A program made the position numbers and the translations under genes. Of a stretch of 64,000 nucleotides of DNA, positions 42,507-50,882 are shown piece after piece. Position 1 is the stretch's first letter. Each line of letters starts with the position of its first letter. The notes below the pieces were generated by a model. The model was not told the DNA's origin and did no database searches. It saw nothing but the letters and a program-made list of their open reading frames with translations. Origin of the DNA: Blastococcus litoris (GTDB taxonomy: Bacteria > Actinomycetota > Actinomycetes > Mycobacteriales > Geodermatophilaceae); NCBI RefSeq assembly GCF_003075095.1, contig NZ_QCZF01000006.1, positions 287,881 through 351,880 on the forward strand, in the 5' to 3' direction.

Positions 42507-42926
42507 CTAGCGGTGGCGCAGGGCGGTGATCTGGAGGGCGGCGAACCCGGCGACGACGGCTGCCTGCAGCACGAGCCAGACGGCGCCGACGGTGGTGGGG
42601 GAGCCGGCGCCGGTGACGACGGCGACGACGCTGCCGATCGCCCACAGCCCGTTGGCGGCGACGACGGCCTCGACGGCGGCCCGGCTGATGCGGGGCCCCG
42701 CGCCGACGAGCCAGACGGCGACGGCGTAGGCGAGCAGGAAGGCGCCGGCACCGCGCAGGAGGGCACCGGGCAGACCCAGCAGGTCGTCGAGGAGCGGGGC
42801 GGCGGCCAGGTAGGCGAGCCCGTTGGCGCCGGTGACGACCGCGTCGAGACGCAGCGCCGTCCGGAGCAGGGAGTCGGATCGGGTGGACGGAGGAGCCGCC
42901 TTCCGGGCGGCGGTGGAGGTGGTCAT
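42507..42926 (-). CDS. Four-helix membrane protein
   Basis: A 139-residue protein with four membrane helices of the DoxX/SPW-like size class: LRLDAVVTGANGLAYLAAAPLLDDLLGL, AGAFLLAYAVAVWLVGAGP, AVEAVVAANGLWAIGSVVAVVTG and VGAVWLVLQAAVVAGFAAL. ATG 42926. It is first in a unit with the SnoaL-like gene (12-nt gap). It faces the XRE-family regulator across an inverted repeat, so that protein probably controls it. Confidence 0.75.
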   Translation of the reverse strand: MTTSTAARKAAPPSTRSDSLLRTALRLDAVVTGANGLAYLAAAPLLDDLLGLPGALLRGAGAFLLAYAVAVWLVGAGPRISRAAVEAVVAANGLWAIGSVVAVVTGAGSPTTVGAVWLVLQAAVVAGFAALQITALRHR

Positions 42927-42961
42927 GGCGCAACCGTGGCGCCGCCGCGGACGCCGGTCGA

Positions 42962-42976
42962 TTACCTCGCGGGTAA
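42962..42976. promoter_or_regulatory. Inverted repeat between membrane protein and XRE regulator
   Basis: TTACC (42962-42966) and GGTAA (42972-42976) flank TCGCG between the divergent starts at 42926 and 43013. It is a plausible operator for the MmyB-like regulator. The arms are only 5 bp, so chance occurrence is possible. Confidence 0.4.
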
Positions 42977-43012
42977 GCGACAGCCGGACCACGTGTGGCT
43001 AGCGTCCACGGC

Positions 43013-43795
43013 ATGACCTCGGTCGCCACCCGTCCCGCCGTCGGCGAGCTGCTGCGCGACTGGCGGCTGCGACGCCGGCTCAGCCAGCTCGACCTGGCCG
43101 GCGACGCGGGCGTCTCCGCGCGCCACCTCAGCTTCGTCGAGACGGGCCGGGCCAGTCCCAGTCGCGACATGGTGCTGCACCTGGCCGAGCAGCTGGAGGT
43201 GCCGCTGCGCGAGCGCAACGAGCTGCTGCTGGCCGCCGGGTTCGCCCCGGTCTACGGGCGCCGGGCGCTCGACGACCCGGACATGTCCGCCGTCCGGCGT
43301 GCCGTCGACCTGGTGCTGGCGGCCTACGAGCCGTACCCGGCGGTCGTCGTCGACCGGTCCTGGCAGCTGGTGGCGGGCAATCGCAGCGTCGCGTTGCTCA
43401 CCGAGGGCGTGGCCGAGGAGCTGCTGGCCCCGCCGGCCAACGTCCTCCGGTTGAGCCTGCACCCCGACGGGCTCGCTCCCCGGATCCTCAACCTGCCGCA
43501 GTGGCGACGGCACGTGCTGCACCGGCTGGACCGGGAGGCGCAGCTCACCGGCGACCCGCAGCTGCGCGCGCTGCACCGCGAGCTCGCCGCGCTGCCCGGG
43601 GGCACCGACCGCACGCCGCCGGACGGGATCGCCGTCCCGCTGCGCGTGCGGGCCGGCGACGACGTCCTCAGCTTCCTGAGCACGGTGACCACGTTCGGCA
43701 CCGCGGTCGACCTCACGGCGGCGGAGCTCAGCATCGAGGCGTTCCTGCCCGCCGATCCGCGCACCGCCGAGGTGCTGCGGGGCCTGGCTCCGTAG
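43013..43795 (+). CDS. XRE-family regulator with MmyB-like ligand domain
   Basis: A 260-residue regulator. The HTH is RDWRLRRRLSQLDLAGDAGVSARHLSFVETGRASPSRDMVLHLAEQL (about 12-58). The MmyB-like PAS-fold domain follows, with the family blocks VDLVLAAYEPYPAVVVDRSWQLVAGNRS and NVLRLSLHPDGLAPRILNLPQWRRHVLHRL. Known relatives act next to the short-chain dehydrogenase or small gene they repress and may bind fatty-acid-like ligands. ATG 43013. Probable targets are the divergent pair. Confidence 0.9.
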   Translation: MTSVATRPAVGELLRDWRLRRRLSQLDLAGDAGVSARHLSFVETGRASPSRDMVLHLAEQLEVPLRERNELLLAAGFAPVYGRRALDDPDMSAVRRAVDLVLAAYEPYPAVVVDRSWQLVAGNRSVALLTEGVAEELLAPPANVLRLSLHPDGLAPRILNLPQWRRHVLHRLDREAQLTGDPQLRALHRELAALPGGTDRTPPDGIAVPLRVRAGDDVLSFLSTVTTFGTAVDLTAAELSIEAFLPADPRTAEVLRGLAP

Positions 43796-43798
43796 GGG

Positions 43799-43933
43799 TC
43801 AGCCGGGCTGCTGCTCGCCGTCCTCCTCGCGCGCCTCCTGCTCGCGGGTGGCCATGCCGCCGTGGCCCCCGTGGTCGTGCTGGCCGGGGTGCAGGTTGTT
43901 CTCGTGCTCGTCGTCCTCGCGCGGCTCGCTCAT
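43799..43933 (-). CDS. Possible 44-residue acidic His-rich protein
   Basis: ATG 43933 to TGA 43799 encodes 44 residues. The first half has repeated His (EDDEHENNLHPGQHDHGGHGG) and the second half is Glu/Gln-rich. Strong hydrophilic bias and codon pattern look protein-coding, and the His spacing could bind Ni, Zn or Cu. The ribosome site is weak. It starts 110 bp from the divergent FMN reductase. Confidence 0.4.
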   Translation of the reverse strand: MSEPREDDEHENNLHPGQHDHGGHGGMATREQEAREEDGEQQPG

Positions 43934-44043
43934 CGGACCAGTCTCGCGCTCCGCACGTGAGCACGCTCACGCGGCCGCCGGGACGAACGCGGGCCGCCCC
44001 GGCGCTGGCTCCTGGTCGTACCGAGCAACCGGAGGAGCCCGTC

Positions 44044-44616
44044 ATGTCCCGCCCTGTCCTGCAGGTGATCGCCGCCAGCACCCGCCCCGGCCGCAAGGGC
44101 CTCGCCGTCGCGCGGTGGATCCAGCGCCAGGCCGAGTCGCACGGCGGCTTCGACGTCGAGCTGGTGGACCTGGCCGAGGTCGGCCTGCCGGTGTTCGACG
44201 AGCCGAACCACCCGCGGCTGCAGCAGTACACGCAGCAGCACACCCGCGACTGGAGCGCGACGGTCGCCCGGGCAGACGCGTTCGTCTTCGTCACGCCGGA
44301 GTACAACCACTCGCTGCCCGGCTCGCTGAAGAACGCCCTGGACTTCCTCTCCGTGGAGTGGGCCGACAAGGCGGCCGGCATCGTCTCCTACGGCGGCGTC
44401 TCGGCCGGCCTGCGCGCCGCCACGGCGCTCAAGCCGGTGCTCGCCGCGCTGCGCACCGTCCCCGTGGTGGAGGCGGTGTCGATCCCGTTCTTCGCCCAGT
44501 TCCTCGACGAGGACGACGAGTTCGTACCCAACGCCGAGCTCGAGGTGGGCGCCAAGGCGATGCTGGGCGAGATCGAGCGCCTCACCGGCGCCCTGCGCAC
44601 GCTCCGCGCCGCCTGA
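44044..44616 (+). CDS. NADPH-dependent FMN reductase
   Basis: A 190-residue flavodoxin-fold enzyme. The phosphate loop is IAASTRPGRKGLAVARWI, the flavin-contact motif VTPEYNHSLPGSLKNALDFLSVEW (PEYN), and the later loop VSYGGVSAGLRAATAL. It would supply reduced FMN or reduce quinones and azo compounds in the cytoplasm. GGAGGA precedes ATG 44044. It ends at a shared terminator hairpin. Confidence 0.92.
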   Translation: MSRPVLQVIAASTRPGRKGLAVARWIQRQAESHGGFDVELVDLAEVGLPVFDEPNHPRLQQYTQQHTRDWSATVARADAFVFVTPEYNHSLPGSLKNALDFLSVEWADKAAGIVSYGGVSAGLRAATALKPVLAALRTVPVVEAVSIPFFAQFLDEDDEFVPNAELEVGAKAMLGEIERLTGALRTLRAA

Positions 44617-44622
44617 CGACCC

Positions 44623-44647
44623 CTTCCGAGCACGAGCGTGCCGGAAG
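44623..44647. terminator. Bidirectional hairpin terminator
   Basis: CTTCCG pairs with CGGAAG and, after one bulged A, GCAC pairs with GTGC around the loop GAGC (44623-44647). It lies exactly between the converging stops of the FMN reductase (44616) and hyuB (44654), so it can end transcription from both sides. Confidence 0.65.
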
Positions 44648-44653
44648 CAGTCC

Positions 44654-46528
44654 TCAGAGGACGTCGAACTCGTTGAAGGCAGCGCCGCCGGAGAGCGTGG
44701 CGTAGCCGGGGCCGCGGTCGAAGAACGGCTCCTCGCCGGTCCGGTTCGCCCGCAGCTCGGCCCGCAGCGCCTCGGTGGCCGCCTCGTCGGCGGTGCCGTC
44801 CTCGCGCACGACCACGCCGTAGTCCTCGCGGGCGCCCGTGACCGACACCTTGCGCCAGGCGATGTCGCGCAGCACCTCGTCGACCGGCCGGTCCAGCGGG
44901 TCACCCCAACCGCCGCCACCCGTCGTCCGGATGCGGACGACGGTGCCGGCCCTCAGCGGCTCGGCGTCGGCCAGCGCGTCGACCTCGTGCTCGTCCGGGC
45001 CGCCCGGGTCGACGGTGATCTGGAACGGCTTGCCCGCCTTGCCGCCCTTGACGCCCCAGCAGGCGAGGATCGACCGGTCGGCGATCGACATGAAGTGCGC
45101 GTCGCGCAGCACCCGGATGTGCTTCTCGTAGCCGCAGCCGCCCCGGAACCGCCCGGCACCGCCGGAGTCCATCGCGAGTCCGAGCCGCTCCACCCGCAGC
45201 GGGAAGCGGGACTCGGTGAACTCGGTCGGCAGGTTCCGGGAGTCGGGGACGACGTGGATCGTGTCCTCGCCGTCGGCGTAGTACCGGCCGCCCGAGCCGC
45301 CGCCGAGCACCTCGCGCATGAGGTAGGGCTCGCCGTCGAGGTCGGTGCCGTAGACGCCGGTGTAGCGGATCGTCTCCTGGTCGGCGGGCATGCGGCCGCC
45401 GGTGGCCTTGGCCAGGACCCCGGCCAGCACCCCGAGCAGCCGCAGGATCACGAACGTCCGGGCGTTGGTGGGCGCCGGGAAGATCGGGGTGAGCAGCGTG
45501 CCCTTCTCGGGGAAGCGCATCTCGATGAGCGGCACGACGCCCTCGTTGACGTCGAGCTGGGCCATCCGCTCGGGCGTCTCGGCGAGGTTGCGCAGGATCG
45601 GCGCCAGCCACTTCTTGAGGAAGTTGCCGTCGGCGTAGTCGCCGCAGTGGTTGATCGGGCCCTTGGCCTGCGGGCCGGTGCCGGTGAAGTCGATGACCAG
45701 CGGGGTCTCCCGGGAGGAGTCCATGGTCAGCGTGATCCGCTGGCGGTGCAGCTGCGGCTCCTCGACGCCGTCGTGCTCGGCGTAGTCCTCCCAGACGTAG
45801 GTGCCGTCCGGGATCTGCGACAGGATCTCCCGCCGGTAGACCTCGGTGGAGCTGGCCAGGATCGCGTCGAAGCAGGCCTCGACCGCGGCCACGCCGTACC
45901 GGTCGAACAGCTCGCCCAGGCGGCGCGCGCCGGCCAGGCAGGCCGAGCACTCGGCGTCGAGGTCGGCGGCCAGCGAGTCGGGCATGCGCGAGTTGCGCGT
46001 CATGATCTTCAGCGCGCTCTCGTTGGGCACGCCGCGGTCCCACAGCTTGATCGGGGGGACCATCAGGCCCTCCTCGTACACGCTGGTGGCCGCCGACGGC
46101 ATCGAGCCCGGCACCGCGCCGCCGATGTCGTCGTGGTGGCCGAACGCCTGGATGAAGGCCACGACCTCGGGCTCGCCGGTCTCGACGGAGGCCGCGAAGA
46201 CCGGCACGGTCACGCAGAGGTCGGGCAGGTGGCCGATGCCGCCTTCGGAGGCGTAGACGTCGTTGTGGAAGAAGACGTCACCGACGTTCATGGTCTCGAT
46301 CGGGTAGTCGCGCACCACCGGGTGCACGAGCGCCGAGTACGAGCGGCCGGTGAGCTTGCGCAGCTGCCGGTCGTGGATGCCGGCGCGGAAGTCGTGGGCA
46401 TCCCGGATCATCGGCGACCGCGACGTGCGGCCGATCGAGGTCTCGACCTCCTTCTCGATCGCGGCCAGCGTGCCGGCGACGATCTCGACGAGGACCGGGT
46501 CGGCGTCCACCTTCTGGGTCTCGGTCAC
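44654..46528 (-). CDS. hyuB: Hydantoinase B/oxoprolinase-type subunit
   Basis: A 624-residue HyuB family protein. Blocks visible: DPVLVEIVAGTLAAIEKEVETSIGRTSRSPMIRDAHDF, GDVFFHNDVYASEGGIGHLPD, HDDIGGAVPGSMP, DFTGTGPQAKGPINH and GGGSGGRYY. Family members act with HyuA in ATP-dependent hydrolysis of hydantoins or oxoproline, or as carboxylase subunits for acetone or acetophenone. The actual substrate is unknown. GTG 46528 overlaps the hyuA stop by 4 nt. It has no HyuC-like racemase or carboxylase gamma subunit beside it. Confidence 0.93.
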   Translation of the reverse strand: MTETQKVDADPVLVEIVAGTLAAIEKEVETSIGRTSRSPMIRDAHDFRAGIHDRQLRKLTGRSYSALVHPVVRDYPIETMNVGDVFFHNDVYASEGGIGHLPDLCVTVPVFAASVETGEPEVVAFIQAFGHHDDIGGAVPGSMPSAATSVYEEGLMVPPIKLWDRGVPNESALKIMTRNSRMPDSLAADLDAECSACLAGARRLGELFDRYGVAAVEACFDAILASSTEVYRREILSQIPDGTYVWEDYAEHDGVEEPQLHRQRITLTMDSSRETPLVIDFTGTGPQAKGPINHCGDYADGNFLKKWLAPILRNLAETPERMAQLDVNEGVVPLIEMRFPEKGTLLTPIFPAPTNARTFVILRLLGVLAGVLAKATGGRMPADQETIRYTGVYGTDLDGEPYLMREVLGGGSGGRYYADGEDTIHVVPDSRNLPTEFTESRFPLRVERLGLAMDSGGAGRFRGGCGYEKHIRVLRDAHFMSIADRSILACWGVKGGKAGKPFQITVDPGGPDEHEVDALADAEPLRAGTVVRIRTTGGGGWGDPLDRPVDEVLRDIAWRKVSVTGAREDYGVVVREDGTADEAATEALRAELRANRTGEEPFFDRGPGYATLSGGAAFNEFDVL

Positions 46529-48597
46529 TGGCCCGACTCCTTCGTGAGCAGCAGGTTGCCGTAGGCGTCGACGGTGGCGGCGAAGCCGGGGTGCACCGGG
46601 ACGGTGGAGCCGAACTCCTCGATGATCGCCGGTCCGCTGACCACGTCGCCCGGGGCTAGGTCGGGCCGGTTGTAGGTCGGGGTGTCCACCCAGTCGTCGA
46701 AGAAGACGCGGCGCGAGCCCGAGACGGCCCGGTCCGTCCCGCCCTCGCCGGCGGGCAGCTCCACCAGGTCGGGACGGCGGATCGGCCCGATCCCGCTGAC
46801 CCGGAGGTTCACCCACTCGACGGCCTGGCGCGGGTCGGTGGCGAAGTCGTAGCCGTAGAGCTGGCGGTGCGCGGCGTGGAACGCCTGGGCGACCTCCTCG
46901 GCCGCGGCGGCGTCGAGCTCCCCGTCGGCCACGGGTACGCGCACCTCGAAGGCCTGGCCGACGTAGCGCAGGTCCGCCGTCCGCTGCATGCGCTGCTGGC
47001 CGCGCTCGAACCCCTCGCCGTCCAGGGCGACCTGCGCCTGCGCCTCGAGGTCGGCGAAGACCGACCGCACGCGGGCGAGGTCGAGGTCCAGGTGCTTGGA
47101 CACCAGGGTCTGCACGTAGTCGTTGCGGACGTCGACGGTGAGCAGGCCGAACGCGCTCACGTTGCCCGGGTTCGGCGGCACCAGCGTGCGCGGCAGGTTG
47201 AGGATGTCCATGAGCCGGCAGGCCAGCAGGGAGCCCGAGCCGCCGAACGTGGTGAGCGTGAAGTCCCGGACGTCGAGGCCCTTGGCGACCGTGACCTGCC
47301 GCAGCGCGTTGGCCTGGTTCCACGCGGAGATCTCCAGGATCCCGGTGGCCGTGCGCTCGAGGTCCATGTCGAGCTTCGCGCCGAGCTGCTGCAGCCCGTC
47401 GCGGGCGGCGTCGGCCGACAACGGGATCTCACCGCCCAGCAGGTGGGGAGGGATCCGGCCGAGGACGACGTGCGCGTCGGTGACGGTGGGCTGGTCGCCG
47501 CCGTTCGGGTAGCAGATCGGGCCGGGGTCGGCGCCGGCCGACTTCGGCCCGACCTTGAGCGTGCCCTCGGGGGACAGCCAGGCGATCGAGCCGCCGCCCG
47601 CGCCGACGGTGACGACGTCGATCATCGGGATCTTCGACGGGTAGTCGCCGACCGAGCCCTCGGTGGTCAGGGCGGGCTCGCCGTCGATGACCACGGTGAC
47701 GTCGGTGGAGGTCCCCCCGCCGTCGCAGGTGAGCACCCGGTCGAAGCCCGCCGTCCCGGCGATGAGCGCGGCACCGAGCGCCCCGGCCGCGGGACCGGAC
47801 AGCATCGTGGTGATCGGCTGGTGCACGACCTCGCCGGCGGAGAGGACGCCGCCGTTGCTCTTCATCACGTAGAACGGCACGCCGGGCGCGATCTCGTCGA
47901 GCCGGGTGCGGATGTTGGTGACGTAGGCGCCGACCTTGGGCTTCACGGCGGCGTCGACCAGGGTGGTCACCGAGCGCTCGTACTCGCGGTACTCGCGCAG
48001 CACCTCGGAGCTGATGCTCACGACGGAGCCGGGGTGCTCCTCGCGGATGACCTCGAGCATGCGGCGCTCGTGCGCGTCGTTCGCGTAGGCGTGCAGGAAG
48101 CAGACGCCGATCGTGGTGATGCCGGCGTCCCGGAAGAAGCGGGCGGCCGCGCGGGCGTCGTCCTCGTCGAACGGCCGGACCTCGGCGCCGGTGTGGTCCA
48201 GCCGCCCGCGCACGGTGCGGACGAGGTCGGCGGGCACGATCCGCGGCGGCTTGACCCAGAAGTAGCTGTTGCCGTAGCCGTCGGGCACCGACTGCCGGGC
48301 GATCTCCAGGACCGACTCGTAGCCCTCGGTGGTGATGAAGCCGATCCGGTCCAGCTTGCCCTCGAGCAGCTGGTTGGTGGCCACCGTCGTCCCGTGGCTG
48401 ACCGCGGTGATGGACGACCCGTCGAGGTCCATCAGGTCGAGGACCTTGCGGACGCCGTTGAGGAAGCCCTCCGCCGGGTCGGCCGGGGTGGACGGCGTCT
48501 TGGTGGTCGTCGTCCGGCCGGTCTCCTCGTCCACCGCGACGACGTCGGTGAACGTCCCGCCGGTGTCGATGCCGATGCGGACCCGGCGCTCGCTCAT
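46525..48597 (-). CDS. hyuA: Hydantoinase A/oxoprolinase-type ATP-dependent subunit
   Basis: A 690-residue HyuA family protein with the ASKHA-type ATP-binding fold. The phosphate-1 loop is IGIDTGGTFTDVVAVD, the family block VSHGTTVATNQLLEGK follows, then SNGGVLSAGEVVHQPITTMLSGPAAG, CDGGGTSTDV (phosphate 2) and TVGAGGGSIAW. It activates the amide or ketone substrate with ATP for the HyuB subunit. ATG 48597. First gene of a two-gene operon, 86 bp from the divergent hemerythrin gene. Confidence 0.94.
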   Translation of the reverse strand: MSERRVRIGIDTGGTFTDVVAVDEETGRTTTTKTPSTPADPAEGFLNGVRKVLDLMDLDGSSITAVSHGTTVATNQLLEGKLDRIGFITTEGYESVLEIARQSVPDGYGNSYFWVKPPRIVPADLVRTVRGRLDHTGAEVRPFDEDDARAAARFFRDAGITTIGVCFLHAYANDAHERRMLEVIREEHPGSVVSISSEVLREYREYERSVTTLVDAAVKPKVGAYVTNIRTRLDEIAPGVPFYVMKSNGGVLSAGEVVHQPITTMLSGPAAGALGAALIAGTAGFDRVLTCDGGGTSTDVTVVIDGEPALTTEGSVGDYPSKIPMIDVVTVGAGGGSIAWLSPEGTLKVGPKSAGADPGPICYPNGGDQPTVTDAHVVLGRIPPHLLGGEIPLSADAARDGLQQLGAKLDMDLERTATGILEISAWNQANALRQVTVAKGLDVRDFTLTTFGGSGSLLACRLMDILNLPRTLVPPNPGNVSAFGLLTVDVRNDYVQTLVSKHLDLDLARVRSVFADLEAQAQVALDGEGFERGQQRMQRTADLRYVGQAFEVRVPVADGELDAAAAEEVAQAFHAAHRQLYGYDFATDPRQAVEWVNLRVSGIGPIRRPDLVELPAGEGGTDRAVSGSRRVFFDDWVDTPTYNRPDLAPGDVVSGPAIIEEFGSTVPVHPGFAATVDAYGNLLLTKESGQ

Positions 48598-48683
48598 GCC
48601 AGAAACCTTAGCGGTGAGATATCGCTCCGGGAAGCCCCGGAGCCGACCTGCGGGGACCCGCGGGCAGGGCGAGGCTGGCGAGC

Positions 48684-49193
48684 ATGGACATCACCGAGGT
48701 CATCCTCCACCAGCACGCCGAGCAGCGGCGGATGTTCGCCGTCCTCGACGAGCTCCCCCGAGACGACACCGAGGCCCTCGGTGCGGTGTGGGCGCGGCTC
48801 GCGGCCTTCCTCGAGGTGCACGCGGAGGGAGAGGAGAAGTACTTCTACCCGCGGCTGCTGGAGCTGGGGAAGGGCAACCCCGACGGGGACGTCGACGACG
48901 AGGTCGAGGACGCGGTCAAGGACCACAACGAGATCCGCGATGCCGTGAAGGCGACGGAGGGCAAGGAGGTCGGCTCGCCGGAGTGGTGGACGGCGGTGTG
49001 GGACGCCCGCAAGGCCAACGACGACCACATGGCCGAGGAGGAACGCGAGGACCTGCTCGACTTCCGCCACCACGCGGACCTGCAGACCCGCCACGACATC
49101 GCGGTCCAGTTCCTGGTCTACGAGGCGAAGCACCACGCGGGCATCCCGATCCGGGACAAGGACCCGGCGGAGTACGTGGCCGAGAACGGTTGA
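48684..49193 (+). CDS. Hemerythrin-domain protein
   Basis: A 169-residue four-helix di-iron protein. Candidate ligands in order are His9/His11 in VILHQHAEQRRMF, His46 with Glu50 in FLEVHAEGEEKYFYPRL, His81 in AVKDHNEIRDAV and His114/Glu118 in NDDHMAEEERE. The HxxxE pairs are those of bacterial hemerythrins that bind O2 or NO or store iron. A C-terminal tail of about 35 residues has further His (EAKHHAG). ATG 48684. Confidence 0.9.
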   Translation: MDITEVILHQHAEQRRMFAVLDELPRDDTEALGAVWARLAAFLEVHAEGEEKYFYPRLLELGKGNPDGDVDDEVEDAVKDHNEIRDAVKATEGKEVGSPEWWTAVWDARKANDDHMAEEEREDLLDFRHHADLQTRHDIAVQFLVYEAKHHAGIPIRDKDPAEYVAENG

Positions 49194-49257
49194 GCCGGCG
49201 CGGCCGCCCCGAGAGCCGCCGATCGTGGGGGCACGGGATCGGTCACCGGCGGACCGC

Positions 49258-50367
49258 TCACTCCGGGAAGTGGACGCCCTTCAGCGACAGGCCCCGGAAC
49301 GCGGCAAGCCGCTCGGCCTGCTCGGTGATGCCGCGACGGTCCGCGGCGCCGTCCCAGAGCCCGACCTCGACGGCGACCGACGCGCCGCTCTTCCGCGCGC
49401 GCCAGGTGCCGACGACCTCGCCGTCCACCAGCACGCCGCCGGGCCGGCCGAGGGTCCGCCACAGGTCCTTGGCGCGGACGGGATCGGGGACCAGCAGCGA
49501 GCGGTCGCGCGCCTGCAGGTGCAGGTCGAACGGGGCGAGCAGCAGCGTTCCGCGCGGCGGGTCGCCCAGGCGGTCGAGGTCCTCCTCGAGGAGCCAGCGG
49601 CGCTCGCCGTCGACGTCCACCTCGACCGCGTCCCCGGGCCGGCGCGCCTGCACGTCCTTGACCGTGGCGTCCAGGTAGTCGGCCACGAGCTTCGGCGTCG
49701 CCGGGCCGAGCAGGCGGAGGTAGGCCCGGACGACGTCCAGGCGCACGGGCACCGCGGACGCCGGCGCGAAACCCGGGATCGGCCGGAGGACCGGCGGTGA
49801 CGTGCCGGGCACGAGCTCCAGGCCGGCGCGCAGGGCGGCGAGCCGGAAGGGCTGCTCGTAGGTGTGCGTCGCGTCGCAGGGCACGCAGGAGCGCATATAG
49901 GGCTCGTCGAGGACGGCGGTCAGCCGCGACGACATCTCGCCCTTGACCATCGGCCCGGTGACGATCGAGCGCATCGCGCCGGCGACGGTGTCCAGCGCGG
50001 CCAGGTTCGGGATGCCGGCGGCCTTCAGCGGCCGGCTCGCGTCGAAGATCCGCTTGCCGGCGTCCGCGTCGGAGAAGGGGGCCGTGGCCGCTGCCACGCC
50101 GGGGAGGTCGGTGCGCCGGTAGACGTGCGGCGCGCCGCGGATCGTCCACACGGTGGCCAGCTCCGCCTCGGGCGGGGACTCGACGCCCCGCAGGGCGAGC
50201 GCCCACCGCGCGCCGTCCGGGCCGGTGTCCTGGACGCCGATGTCGAGGACGGCCGTGTCGTCGAGCGACCCGGTGTCCCGGCCCAGCTGCTGCGCCCGCA
50301 GCCGCAGCCCGAGCACCCCCCGCCTGGTCACCGTCCGCACGGCGGTCACGCTAGCGCCGGTCCGCAC
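49258..50367 (-). CDS. HTH_42 winged-helix protein (AlkZ/YcaQ superfamily)
   Basis: A 369-residue protein of the HTH_42 superfamily (PF06224), whose known members are DNA glycosylases that remove bulky or crosslinked bases (AlkZ, AlkX, YcaQ). The family run is visible in LDIGVQDTGPDGARWALALRG, LATVWTIRGAPHVYRRTDL, VKGEMSSRLTA, DATHTYEQPFRLAALRAGL and VLVDGEVVGTWRARKSG. The VQD motif sits where AlkZ has its catalytic Q-x-Q/D, so activity is possible. GTG 50367; GTG 50349 or 50340 are alternatives. No antibiotic cluster is adjacent. Confidence 0.83.
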   Translation of the reverse strand: MRTGASVTAVRTVTRRGVLGLRLRAQQLGRDTGSLDDTAVLDIGVQDTGPDGARWALALRGVESPPEAELATVWTIRGAPHVYRRTDLPGVAAATAPFSDADAGKRIFDASRPLKAAGIPNLAALDTVAGAMRSIVTGPMVKGEMSSRLTAVLDEPYMRSCVPCDATHTYEQPFRLAALRAGLELVPGTSPPVLRPIPGFAPASAVPVRLDVVRAYLRLLGPATPKLVADYLDATVKDVQARRPGDAVEVDVDGERRWLLEEDLDRLGDPPRGTLLLAPFDLHLQARDRSLLVPDPVRAKDLWRTLGRPGGVLVDGEVVGTWRARKSGASVAVEVGLWDGAADRRGITEQAERLAAFRGLSLKGVHFPE

Positions 50368-50379
50368 CCGAACCTGTCC

Positions 50380-50796
50380 TCAATCGGCGAGGGTGCGCAG
50401 GATCCGGGCGAGGGCGTCGCGGTCGGCGGGGGAGAGGCGGGCGAAGAGCTCGGAGGAGTCGGCCGCCCGTGCCGCGTCGATCTCCCCGCGCACCTGCCGC
50501 CCCTCGTCGGTCGGCCGGAGGAGCACCGCCCGGCGGTCACCCGGGTCGGGCGTCCGCTCGACCAGCCCGCGCTCCTGCAGGCCGTCGGCCACCTCGGTCG
50601 CCGACCGGGGGGCGATGCGCAGGGCCTCGGCCAGGTCGGACAGCCGGACTCCGGCCCGCTCGGAGACGACCTTCAGGGCGCGGGCCTGGTGCGGGGAGAG
50701 GTCCCAGGGGGCGAGCGCCTCGCGCCAGCGGCGGCGCTGCGCGCGGAAGACCCGCATGAGCAGCTCGCCGAGCTCGCCGGTCCCCTCGTCGCCCAC
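50380..50796 (-). CDS. MarR-family regulator of the adjacent ABC exporter
   Basis: A 138-residue MarR protein. The winged helix is DLSPHQARALKVVSERAGVRLSDLAEALRIAPRSATEVADGLQERGLVERTPDPGDRRAVLLRPTDEG. GTG 50796. It is divergent from an ABC exporter and the shared 86-bp region holds two nested inverted repeats. The common arrangement is MarR repressing both itself and the efflux pump, released by the drug. It is 12 nt from the AlkZ-like gene downstream, so the two may be co-transcribed. Confidence 0.92.
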   Translation of the reverse strand: MGDEGTGELGELLMRVFRAQRRRWREALAPWDLSPHQARALKVVSERAGVRLSDLAEALRIAPRSATEVADGLQERGLVERTPDPGDRRAVLLRPTDEGRQVRGEIDAARAADSSELFARLSPADRDALARILRTLAD

Positions 50797-50821
50797 GGCG
50801 GAATGGTAGCGCTCGTACTGC

Positions 50822-50847
50822 GGTTACCACACCGTGAGGTAACCTCA
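50822..50847. promoter_or_regulatory. Nested inverted repeats between marR and ABC exporter
   Basis: TGAGGT-A-ACCTCA (50835-50847) is a perfect 6-1-6 inverted repeat. GGTTACC (50822-50828) and GGTAACC (50838-50844) form a second perfect inverted repeat with a 9-nt spacer. Both lie between the divergent starts and are good candidates for MarR binding. The ABC exporter mRNA probably begins near here. Confidence 0.65.
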
Positions 50848-50882
50848 GCATCTGAGACCAGGAGGTGGTCGGCATCGACGAG

